DNA from: an uncultured Methanobrevibacter sp.
GTDB taxonomy: Archaea; Methanobacteriota; Methanobacteria; Methanobacteriales; Methanobacteriaceae
DNA: 21,851 nucleotides
Direction of reading: 5' to 3'
Assembly (NCBI RefSeq): GCF_937906425.1
Contig: NZ_CALCYR010000175.1
Location: forward strand, 1-21,851
Made by a program: the position numbers and the translations under genes. This document shows positions 7,986 to 14,487 of this stretch, piece by piece. How positions within the stretch are numbered: the first letter of the stretch is position 1; the number at the start of each line of letters is the position of its first letter. Below the pieces are notes generated by a model that was not told where the DNA came from, ran no database searches, and worked only from the letters and a program-made list of their open reading frames with translations.

Positions 7986-8594
7986 AAAGTTAAATATAAT
8001 TTAACCTTATTAGGTTCATTCATTTAAATTAGATTCATAAATCTATTGATTAAATTCAAATTATATTTTTTAGTCAGTAATTAAAAGTTTAGCCAGCTTT
8101 TAAATAAATCGTTTTCATTATTTCCCTTCATAAATTATAACCATAGTATTGCTAGAAAGTTTTTGATTTGTAATTATGTTAAACTTGTTTTCTTTTATTC
8201 TATTTTTTTCTTTTTTTATTTTTTTTAATTTTCTTATTCATTTCTATTTCAGGGATTTTTAATTGTTTATTTTTTTATATTTTAGCTATTTATTTCTATT
8301 TCAGGGATTTTTAATAGTTTTTTTTTAATATTTTAGCTATTTTTTCTATTTTAGGAGATTCTAATAGTTATTTTTTTATATTTTAATTATTTTTTCTATT
8401 TTAGGAGATTCTAATAGTTATTTTTTCTTATATTTTAATTATTTCTTCTATTTTAGGAGATTCTAATAGTTTATTTTTTTATATTTTAATTATTTCTTCT
8501 ATTTTAGGGGGGGGTTCTGATTGTTTATTTTTTTATATTTTAATTATTTTTTTTTAATTATAGGGCATGATTTTTATTTTTAAATATATTTTTA
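7986..8594. other. Non-coding spacer between the two promoter cassettes
   Basis: No gene is seen. The first 250 bp are unremarkable AT-rich sequence; the rest is taken up by the 50-52 bp tandem array (8241-8560). Several T-tracts around 8200-8235 could terminate a transcript from the upstream cassette. Confidence 0.6.
8241..8560. repeat. Tandem array, about six units of 50-52 bp
   Basis: The motif TCTATTT followed by AGGGATTTTTAAT or AGGAGATTCTAATAG and a T-rich tail recurs, with the C of TCTATT at 8244, 8296, 8346, 8396, 8448 and 8499 (steps 52, 50, 50, 52, 51). Early units carry agggatttttaat and later ones aggagattctaatag. The last complete unit has a run of eight G (8507-8514). Units are contiguous with no spacers. 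The array lies between the two promoter-cassette copies. It is a minisatellite. Confidence 0.85.
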
Positions 8595-8702
8595 GGTATT
8601 GCTAAACTTTTTTTAGGCTTACATAAATTATTTTTTGGTATAACTAAATATATGGGCTTTATATCAAAAATAAAGCATTTTTAATGGAATACTTTAAATA
8701 TA
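8595..8702 (+). promoter_or_regulatory. Promoter cassette copy 2: three 21-bp iterated sites plus TATA box
   Basis: This is a second copy of the cassette at 7710-7816. The GG of the three repeats falls at 8595, 8616 and 8637 (again exactly 21 bp apart), and the TATA-like CTTTAAATATA starts at 8692, again 55 bp after the third GG. The block 8602-8651 is identical to 7717-7766. The 49 bp after it are diverged but of the same length, keeping GAATACTTT before the TATA core. Conserved spacing with diverged filler argues for function rather than chance. Confidence 0.55.
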
Positions 8703-8721
8703 ATTAAGTCCAATATATCAT

Positions 8722-8830
8722 TGACTGATAAAGAAAGTAGGTTATCCGATATTTTCTTTAGATTTGTCATAGCTAATATGTTTTTAAATTTGTTGCCTAC
8801 TGATTTAAATAACATATTAGCGTATACCTA
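8722..8830 (+). ncRNA. Candidate structured small RNA downstream of promoter cassette copy 2
   Basis: A start about 25 nt after the TATA box falls near 8722. Hairpin 1 pairs TAAAGAAAGTA (8729-8739) with TATTTTCTTTA (8750-8760), eleven pairs with one G-T wobble, and its loop can add GG/CC (8740-8741 with 8746-8747). Hairpin 2 pairs GCTAATATGTT (8772-8782) perfectly with AACATATTAGC (8811-8821). It continues, after one bulged T (8810), with seven more pairs (8783-8789 with 8803-8809) around a 13-nt loop. T-tracts begin near 8829. An overlapping 69-codon frame starting at TTG 8721 is low-complexity Phe/Leu and is probably not a gene. The ends given are estimates. Confidence 0.42.
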
Positions 8831-9010
8831 TTTCTATTTAAAACTATTTTTATACTTATTTTTCTGTTTAAATTTCTTTCATGCTTTTTTTGACCTGATT
8901 TTTTTATTTTTTTCATTTCTTGTTTTTTAAAATTAATTAATTTTAAATAATTTAAAATAAAAAATTATATTAGGATTAAAAAAATTAATCTTTTTATTTA
9001 AATCTTATTT
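8831..9010. other. T-rich flank after the candidate RNA
   Basis: No gene is supported. Repeated T-tracts between 8845 and 8930 (for example the run starting near 8898) could terminate the upstream transcript. Confidence 0.4.
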
Positions 9011-9230
9011 TAAACTGTTGTTTTTGATTTAAGTTTCTTTTTAAAAATAGTGGTTTTTTAATTTTAAGCTGTTGTTTTTGATTTAAGTTTCTTTTTTAAA
9101 ATAGTGGTTTTTTAATTTTAAGCTGTTGTTTTTGATTTAAGTTTCTTTTTAAAAATAGTGGTTTTTTTTAATTTTAAGCTGTTGTTTTTGATTTAAGTTT
9201 CTTTTTAAAATAATGGTTTTTTTAATTATA
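9011..9230. repeat. Tandem array, four units of 54-56 bp, upstream of gltX
   Basis: The unit starts CTGTTGTTTTTGATTTAAG, continues TTTCTTTTTAAAAATAGTGG and ends in T-rich sequence with AATTTTAAG. CTGTTG occurs at 9015, 9069, 9123 and 9179 (steps 54, 54, 56). Units differ mainly in T-run length, so the array is young. It stops just before the dyad and TATA box in front of gltX. Confidence 0.88.
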
Positions 9231-9270
9231 GCCATTTTTTTTTTTTAAATGGCCATTCAATATTTTATGA
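9231..9270 (+). promoter_or_regulatory. Dyad and TATA-like box before gltX
   Basis: GCCATTT (9231-9237) and AAATGGC (9247-9253) form a 7-bp inverted repeat across a T-run. The 3' arm overlaps the palindrome ATGGCCAT (9249-9256). A TATA-like AATATTTTATGA (9259-9270) follows at once, 43 bp before the gltX start. The dyad is therefore placed where an operator would be. It is a candidate by position and symmetry only. Confidence 0.4.
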
Positions 9271-9313
9271 TTATTGAAAACTTTTTTAATTAACTCAAGT
9301 TTTACGTGGTATA

Positions 9314-10984
9314 ATGGATGAATTAGAGGAAATTGTATTTAAGCATGCATTATTAAATGCTGCAAAGCATAAGGGAAGTGCAAATCCTGGAGCTGTTATG
9401 GGTTCAATAATGAGCAGTGAACCTGAATTAAGGCCTAGAGCAAAGGAGATTGGACCGATTTCAGGTAAAATCGTTGCTCAGGTTAATGCATTGTCTCCAG
9501 AGGAACAGGCAAGCAAGATGGAAGAGCTTGGAATTGCTGTGGAAGAGAAAAAGCAGAAAAAAGAGGAAGGATTGTCTGAACTTCCAGGTTCCCATGAGAA
9601 TGTGGTTATGCGTTTTGCACCTAACCCTAGCGGACCATTGCATATAGGCCATGCAAGGGCTGCCATTCCAAACAGCGAATATGTCAAGAAGTATGGAGGA
9701 AAATTTATCCTGAGAATTGAGGATACAGATCCGAAACGTATCTATGAACCTGCATATGATCTTATTCAAGAGGACTTGAAATGGTTGGGAATCGATGTTG
9801 ATGAGGTTTACTACCAAAGTGACCGTTTTGAAACCTATTATGAAATTGCAGAGGAACTGATTAGGCGTGAAGCTGCATATATGTGTACCTGTGATGGTGG
9901 AGACTTCAAGAAGCTTAAGGACAATTGTCAGGCATGTCCTTGTAGGGACAATTCTGTTGAGGAAAACATGGAACTTTGGAAAAAGTTCCCTGAAATGGAA
10001 GCTGGCGAAGCTGTTTTACGTGTTAAGACTGATATAAATCATAAAAATCCTGCCATTCGTGATTGGGTAGCTATGAGAATTGTTGAAGAGGAACATCCAA
10101 GACTTAAAAACAAGTATAGGGTTTATCCTATGATGAACTTTTCAGTCTCTGTTGATGACCATCTCTTGGGAATGACCCATGTTTTGAGAGGTAAGGACCA
10201 TCTTGCAAACAGTGAAAAGCAGAAATATCTTTATAATCATATGGATTGGAATATTCCTGAATTTATTCACTATGGAAGGCTAAAGATGGAGGATATTGCA
10301 TTAAGCACCTCTAAGGCAATGGCTGGAATTGAAGAGGGCACCTACACTGGTTGGGATGATCCAAGGCTTGGAACCTTGAGAGCAATTGCAAGACGTGGAA
10401 TACAGGCTGAAACAATCACTCAATTGATGGTTGAAATCGGTGTTAAAATGTCTGATTCAGCTATCAGCTGGAAGAAAATCTATGGATTGAACAGAAATAT
10501 TATTGAAGAAAAGGTAAACAGATATTTCTTTGTTGCAGATCCTGTAAAAATAGATATTGCAGAACTTCCTGATGAGGAATTGAATGCTGAGATTATAAGG
10601 CCTTTGCACCCTGATTTTGAGGATAGGGGTAACAGGACTTTATTGTTTGATAGGCAAGTCTATATTCCAAAGGCAGACTTCACTGACGGTATTTCCCGTT
10701 TAATGGATGCTGTAAATATTGAAATCAAGGGAGATGACGTTAAGTTCAACAGCAAGTCCTTTGAGGATGCAAGAGAACTTAAGGCCCGTATCATTCAATG
10801 GGTGCCAAGTGATGCAATAAAGGCTAAGGTAGTTATGGATGATGCCAGTGTTGTTGAAGGTCTTTGTGAAAAGGACGCTCAGGATTTAAAGATAGGGGAT
10901 ATTGTCCAATTTGAAAGATTCGGTTTTGCAAGACTTGATGAAATCAAGGACGACGAATTAATATTCTACTATGCACATAAATAA
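9314..10984 (+). CDS. gltX: Glutamyl-tRNA synthetase, archaeal type
   Basis: Charges tRNA(Glu) with glutamate, and in methanogens probably also tRNA(Gln), whose Glu is then amidated by GatDE (family knowledge). The 556 residues fit the archaeal/eukaryal GluRS-GlnRS branch. After a helical N-terminal extension (1 to about 95) come FAPNPSGPLHIGH, with the class I HIGH motif at 110-113, and RIEDTDP at 134-140. A cysteine-rich insert (C191, C193, C205, C208, C210) may bind zinc. The KMSKS-type loop is LSTSKAM (K334 central). The C-terminal third is the beta-barrel anticodon-binding part typical of this branch. A weak GTGGT precedes the ATG. The assignment is firm. The stop is followed at once by an unusually GC-rich, structured segment. 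Confidence 0.96.
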   Translation: MDELEEIVFKHALLNAAKHKGSANPGAVMGSIMSSEPELRPRAKEIGPISGKIVAQVNALSPEEQASKMEELGIAVEEKKQKKEEGLSELPGSHENVVMRFAPNPSGPLHIGHARAAIPNSEYVKKYGGKFILRIEDTDPKRIYEPAYDLIQEDLKWLGIDVDEVYYQSDRFETYYEIAEELIRREAAYMCTCDGGDFKKLKDNCQACPCRDNSVEENMELWKKFPEMEAGEAVLRVKTDINHKNPAIRDWVAMRIVEEEHPRLKNKYRVYPMMNFSVSVDDHLLGMTHVLRGKDHLANSEKQKYLYNHMDWNIPEFIHYGRLKMEDIALSTSKAMAGIEEGTYTGWDDPRLGTLRAIARRGIQAETITQLMVEIGVKMSDSAISWKKIYGLNRNIIEEKVNRYFFVADPVKIDIAELPDEELNAEIIRPLHPDFEDRGNRTLLFDRQVYIPKADFTDGISRLMDAVNIEIKGDDVKFNSKSFEDARELKARIIQWVPSDAIKAKVVMDDASVVEGLCEKDAQDLKIGDIVQFERFGFARLDEIKDDELIFYYAHK

Positions 10985-10993
10985 AGAAAATTC

Positions 10994-11068
10994 TTGCAGT
11001 CGGCACTTTCTGCAAAGCTTTAGACGAGTTGGCTAAGCTAAGAAGAGGCAAATATAGTGCCTCTGCGA
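10994..11068 (+). ncRNA. GC-rich structured island after gltX: candidate RNA element
   Basis: About 45% G+C over 10991-11070, compared with under 10% in the next 80 bases. TTGCAG-tc-GGCACT (10994-11007) pairs with AGTGCC-t-CTGCGA (11056-11068), 12 pairs with one wobble. Inside, GCTT-t-AG (11017-11023) pairs with CTAAGC (11033-11038). Competing local hairpins also exist: TTGCAG with CTGCAA (11010-11015), and AGAGGCA (11044-11050) with TGCCTCT (11058-11064). So two alternative folds are possible, as in switches. An open frame also crosses it (from ATA 10981), so a decayed coding remnant is the alternative. It is probably transcribed with gltX; the strand is inferred. Confidence 0.35.
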
Positions 11069-11248
11069 TATTTATAACTTTTTTATTTTAATATTCTTTT
11101 TAATTTTTTTTAGCTTTTTACATTAGCTTTTTATTTTTTTTATTTTTTTTTATAGTGTCAATCACAAGAATTGAGGGATATGATTTAAGTTTCTTAAATA
11201 TATCAATTCTTTATACTCTTTTATTGTGTAAAACAAATTATTCTCTTT
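11069..11248. terminator. T-tract region after gltX and its structured island
   Basis: Long T-runs at about 11078-11083, 11120-11127 and 11136-11150 follow the structured island. They fit archaeal oligo-T termination of the gltX transcript. No hairpin is paired with them other than those in the island. Confidence 0.45.
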
Positions 11249-11249
11249 T

Positions 11250-11416
11250 TTTAAAACTTCTTTAACAGGTTTAGTGATATTGAAATTTTTTTTTTTAAAA
11301 CTTTCTTAACAGGTTTAGGGATATTGAAATTTTTTTTTAAAACTTCTTTAACAGGTTTAGTGATATTGAAAATTTTTTTTAAAACTTTCTTAACAGGTTT
11401 AATGATATTGAAAAAT
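11250..11416. repeat. Tandem array, four units of 42-44 bp
   Basis: The unit is TTAAAACTTCTTTAACAGG, then TTTAGTGATATTGAAA and a run of T. The C of ACAGG falls at 11266, 11310, 11352 and 11394 (steps 44, 42, 42). The array fills the space between the 3' ends of gltX and the convergent zinc-ribbon gene. Its T-runs could serve as repeated terminators for the plus strand. The unit does not match the other arrays in the window. Confidence 0.88.
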
Positions 11417-11448
11417 AGAAATATAAAATAATAAAAAATCGACTAAAA

Positions 11449-12252
11449 CTACTTTCTAGACAAGAGTCGTCCAAAAAAAGATTCCTTATTTTTACTAATC
11501 TTAAGATCTAATCTAGACTCAAAATCAGGTTCAAACAATCTTATTTTTTCTTCATAATCTCTTATCTTTTTAATATGAACCTCTTGATTGTCTGCAAGCT
11601 TAATTATATCCAGATAATACCAAATTCCAGTCTTATAGGAATTTACAGCCAATTCTTCATACTTGCCATCAAAAATGCTTTCCAAATCATCACCAAAAGT
11701 GAAAAATAGCTTAGTCAATTCGAGAATGCGGAGATACCATTCCTTATTGGCTCTTTGCGCATAAGCATCATTGCTCATTTTTCTTCTATTTGAATCTCCT
11801 GCATTCTTAAAGGTGACTGCACTTATCTGAAATATACCATACACTTCCCCTATGGATTCAATTTCTTTATCTTCATCCAAATGTTTATCTTTTATAGACT
11901 TTAGGACTTTAGGAGATATATTGATCATTTTTCTAATGTATGAAATTATTTCAGTGACTTTAGCCTTATCTGCTTTTAGATATATTATATTCAATTGTGC
12001 GTTAAAATCCTTAGGGTCTCTTTTTAAAGCAGATTCATAATAGCTTAAGGATTTTTTAGGATGAAAATCCTTAGTCTTTTCAGTTATGGAAGCTTTTTTT
12101 GACTCAAATGTTTTTTGATCAGACATCACATCATCTGTAAGCTCTATGACCTCAAATGCAGAATACTCTCTGCCGCAGCCGGTGCAAATGTAGGTTTCTT
12201 CCTTTCGGGCAAACTTATTGCTTCCACAATCCTTGCAATGAATTTCCATCAT
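11449..12252 (-). CDS. Zinc-ribbon protein with helical, TPR-like body
   Basis: A 267-residue cytoplasmic protein. The N-terminal zinc ribbon uses C6/C9 (CKDCG) and C23/C26 (CTGCG). A charged linker is followed by one recognisable TPR-like helix pair (about 66-100, KSLSYYESALKRDPKDFNAQLNIIYL) and further helices of unknown fold. The chain ends in a basic SFFGRLLSRK. I do not recognise a named family. Two adjacent ATG codons (12252 and 12249) follow GTGGAGAT; the first is taken. It lies 39 bp downstream of the small helix-turn-helix-like gene, and both probably share an mRNA. The zinc ribbon plus TPR plan is shared with the gene at 12642-13322, which hints at related scaffolding or nucleic-acid-binding roles. 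Confidence 0.78.
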   Translation of the reverse strand: MMEIHCKDCGSNKFARKEETYICTGCGREYSAFEVIELTDDVMSDQKTFESKKASITEKTKDFHPKKSLSYYESALKRDPKDFNAQLNIIYLKADKAKVTEIISYIRKMINISPKVLKSIKDKHLDEDKEIESIGEVYGIFQISAVTFKNAGDSNRRKMSNDAYAQRANKEWYLRILELTKLFFTFGDDLESIFDGKYEELAVNSYKTGIWYYLDIIKLADNQEVHIKKIRDYEEKIRLFEPDFESRLDLKISKNKESFFGRLLSRK

Positions 12253-12291
12253 ATGATATCTCCACTTTTAAGCTATTAAAATGTGAAACAA

Positions 12292-12513
12292 TTATTTATA
12301 CTTTTCAATTTCTTTAAAGAAGTCGGCATAAGGCCACAATCCTTTATCAGCCCAAAATTTCCAAATATTAAACTCATTTGTAACAACACCTGCCATAGCG
12401 CAAGCGTCTTCAAGTGTTTTTCCTTGTTTCAAATAATTTAAAACATTTTTTGACAAAATCATGAACCGAGGCAACTCATCTTTGTAAAAATCTAATGGAC
12501 TTCCATTAAAAAT
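12292..12513 (-). CDS. Small helix-turn-helix-like protein lacking a normal start codon
   Basis: The frame encodes a compact protein whose centre, GKTLEDACAMAGVVTNEF followed by NIWKFWADKG, resembles the helix-turn-helix of terminase-small-subunit or transposase-like DNA-binding domains. This is by appearance only. A first candidate start, TTG at 12474, has no ribosome binding site and cuts the protein to 60 residues. The frame stays open upstream through FNGSPLDFYKDELPRF. A strong AGGGGG (12526-12521) sits seven bases before an ATT codon at 12513-12511, exactly where an ATG is expected. I therefore annotate from ATT (73 residues): either a rare ATT start or an ATG lost by one base change. 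An out-of-frame ATG at 12506 ends after four codons. It is probably in one operon with the zinc-ribbon gene downstream. Confidence 0.5.
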   Translation of the reverse strand: MFNGSPLDFYKDELPRFMILSKNVLNYLKQGKTLEDACAMAGVVTNEFNIWKFWADKGLWPYADFFKEIEKYK

Positions 12514-12641
12514 ATTAAAACCCCCTAAAATTAATTCAAATTAAAGTTATATTTTATGAAAATGCAGTTTTTGTTTTTCTTTTTTATTAATTTTCTTTTC
12601 AATAATTTTCATATTTGTACTTTTTATTATTTTTTATTTTT

Positions 12642-13322
12642 TTAAAAAATTTTTTTTTTAATTTTTTCCTTAAATAATTTGTCCTTTTCGCTTAAATTAT
12701 CTCCTGACTGATCAAGAATATTATATACTTGCAATAAATACTCCTTAGCCCCTTCAGTATTTGATAAGTCTTCAAGGGCATTATCCATCTTTTCATATTC
12801 TCCCTTAGTATCATAACAACTTATCAAATGCAAATATGCATCCTTGTCCTGATGGAGTTCAATTTCTTTTAGGCAATACTCTTCAGCCTTATCATAATCC
12901 TTTTGTTTTGAAGCTATATGGGCTTTCTTCAACCATAATCCTTTGTATTCTGGATTGACTTCCATCAGCTTATCAAGATATTCATTAGAATTGTCATAAT
13001 CATCTAAAAAGAAATAGCATACTCCCAAAAGGTATAGGACAGGTTCTGGATTTGGAAGGTATTCCAATTGAATCTTTAATATTTCAATTGCTTCAGAGTA
13101 TTTCTTCTCATTATAAAGTTCCTGAACTTTGGATTGAAGATTAAGAATATTGTTAAATTCCTCTTGAGTGCAGATTTTCAATCCGCATTTTGGACAGAAT
13201 TCATATGAATTATTATATGCAGTTAAACACTTCTGACATACTTTATTTTCAAGTTTTTTTCCACAAAATGGGCAAAAACTGGAATTTTCATCAATATTTT
13301 TGCCGCATTCAGGACATTCCAT
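12642..13322 (-). CDS. Double zinc-ribbon protein with TPR repeats
   Basis: A 226-residue protein. Two zinc ribbons come first: C3/C6 with C17/C20 (CPECG...CPFCG) and C29/C32 with C43/C46 (CQKC...CPKCG). From about 64 onward there are around four tetratricopeptide repeats (64-90, 94-125, 128-157, 160-188), with typical pattern positions such as YSEAIEILKIQLEYLPN and YDKAEEYCLKEIEL. TPRs bind partner proteins and zinc ribbons may bind nucleic acid or structure the N-terminus. Such architectures are frequent in methanogens and uncharacterised. The start is supported by GGGGTGATGAT before the ATG. The gene is probably first of the three-gene minus-strand group ending at 11449, though the spacer after it (128 bp) is long. 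Its promoter lies in or beside a 45-bp direct repeat. Confidence 0.85.
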   Translation of the reverse strand: MECPECGKNIDENSSFCPFCGKKLENKVCQKCLTAYNNSYEFCPKCGLKICTQEEFNNILNLQSKVQELYNEKKYSEAIEILKIQLEYLPNPEPVLYLLGVCYFFLDDYDNSNEYLDKLMEVNPEYKGLWLKKAHIASKQKDYDKAEEYCLKEIELHQDKDAYLHLISCYDTKGEYEKMDNALEDLSNTEGAKEYLLQVYNILDQSGDNLSEKDKLFKEKIKKKIF

Positions 13323-13379
13323 ATCATCACCCCAAATTAGTAATTTTTTATTTTTACTTGAGAACCTTCAATGTAAATA

Positions 13380-13475
13380 TTTGTAAGGCTTTATTTTTAA
13401 ATTCATATTTTTTTACTTAATTATCAAATGTTTGTAAGGTTTTATTTTTAAATTCATATTTTTTTACTTAATTAT
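13380..13475. repeat. 45-bp direct repeat with one mismatch, period 51
   Basis: Copies occupy 13380-13424 and 13431-13475, starting TTTGTAAGG and ending TTTTTTTACTTAATTAT. They differ only at one C/T position. They lie 58 bp upstream of the ATG of the zinc-ribbon/TPR gene (minus strand), so they probably include or flank its promoter. No other array in the window shares the unit. Confidence 0.88.
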
Positions 13476-13608
13476 TGAATTTATTTTATATCTTTTTTAT
13501 ATTTTTATGAAAGATCTTAAAAAAATTGATTTTTTGTGTATTTTTTAAAGTATTACTTTCTTTTTATTTTTTGTATTATTTTTTATTTTCTTTTCTTTTA
13601 GTTTTTAT

Positions 13609-13626
13609 TACTCTTTATAAAGAGTA
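13609..13626. promoter_or_regulatory. Perfect 18-bp palindrome, operator-like
   Basis: TACTCTTTATAAAGAGTA reads identically on both strands (nine-base arms, no spacer). It is followed by a T-run, so a hairpin terminator is possible. However, the absence of a loop and its place 40 bp before a TATA-like element fit a dimeric repressor site better. It contains the ACTCTTTA arms on each side of a central TA. Confidence 0.5.
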
Positions 13627-13654
13627 TTATTTTTTTTAAGAATTTTTAGCCATT

Positions 13655-13686
13655 AGTAATAAGAAAAACTTTAAATAATTATTACT
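13655..13686 (+). promoter_or_regulatory. TATA-like box flanked by AGTAATAA/TTATTACT inverted repeat
   Basis: AGTAATAA (13655-13662) and TTATTACT (13679-13686) are perfect complements and enclose AAACTTTAAATA (13666-13677), which resembles the promoter core of cassette copy 2 (CTTTAAATA). Additional ATTACT or AGTAAT hexamers lie at about 13553, 13606, 13691, 13709 and 13782. No protein gene follows on the plus strand. A transcript would start near 13700 and contain the imperfect hairpin GAGAATGAAGT/ACTTCTTTTCTC at 13796-13819. Confidence 0.35.
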
Positions 13687-14084
13687 CCTAATTACTAATT
13701 AGCATAATATTACTTTTTTAAAAATAAGTATTATTTTTTATTATCGCTCAGCTTCTTATAATCTGATAATATTGTTTTTTAAAGTAATTTATGTCGAGAA
13801 TGAAGTCACTTCTTTTCTCTCCTAATAAGATTATAATAATTTGTAGCTTTAATTAAATATTTAACTAATTAATAAGAACTAATTTAAAAACTAATTAATG
13901 TAAACTATAATCTAACTAATTAATCATAACAAATCAAAATTTAAAACGAAATTATTTATCATAAAATTGAAATACTTAATTATTATAATCTTATTTATTT
14001 TCTTCTGCTTTTTTATTGCCTATTTTAATTATTATTTTTAAATTTACTTTTTTTCATTTCAAAAGCGTTTTGGATTTTTTTTAA

Positions 14085-14311
14085 GAGTTTATTCATTTTA
14101 AAAAGAGTTTAGGATTATTTTTTTAGATTTTATTTATTTTAAAAAGAGTTTAGGATTATTTTTTTTAAGATTTTATTTATTTTAAAAAGAGTTTAGGATT
14201 ATTTTTTTTTTAAGAGTTTATTCGTTTAAAAGGATTTTTAGATTTTTTTTAATTATTTAAAATGAGTTTAGGATTATTTTTTTAGAATTTAAAATGAGTT
14301 TAAGATTATTT
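14085..14311. repeat. Degenerate tandem array, period about 41-43 bp
   Basis: The core GAGTTTAGGATTATT with a T-rich tail occurs at 14105, 14146 and 14189 (steps 41 and 43). Variant GAGTTT units lie at 14085, 14214, 14264 and 14296. The array lies 3' of the Lys/Glu-rich protein gene (minus strand). Confidence 0.75.
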
Positions 14312-14487
14312 TATTAAATTTTCAATCATTTACTTTGTTTTAAAAAAAGAATTTATTAATAATAAAAAGAAAAAAGAAGAATTTGATTTTGATTAATTCG
14401 GTTTAAAAGTAGTAATTTAAAAATAAAGAAAAATAAAATAGTTTAAAAAACTATTTTATTATTTAATTCGGCTTTGGATAAAAAAAC

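Larger units (their letters stand above)
13476..14084. other. Non-coding spacer holding a regulatory-looking motif cluster
   Basis: No gene is seen. Bases 13547-13820 hold the ATTACT/AGTAAT boxes, palindrome and TATA-like element annotated separately. After about 13850 there are recurring aactaattaa-type motifs (13861-13925) that form weak inverted repeats. The remainder is plain AT-rich sequence. Confidence 0.6.

Noticed and set aside
8241..8560. Regular repeats that could suggest a CRISPR array
   Set aside because: The units are contiguous and the whole unit repeats; there are no unique spacers and no cas genes. The same applies to the arrays at 9011, 11250 and 14085.
8721..8930. Open frame of 69 codons starting with TTG
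   Set aside because: Low-complexity Phe/Leu composition from T-rich DNA, no ribosome binding site, and it overlaps two strong hairpins; better explained as a non-coding transcript.
10985..11070. tRNA gene or tRNA-like end after gltX
   Set aside because: No T-arm GGTTCAAATCC-type motif, no 7-bp acceptor stem and no plausible anticodon arm.
13609..13640. Palindrome plus T-run as an intrinsic terminator
   Set aside because: No gene ends nearby on the plus strand and the palindrome has no loop; kept as operator-like, though termination is not excluded.
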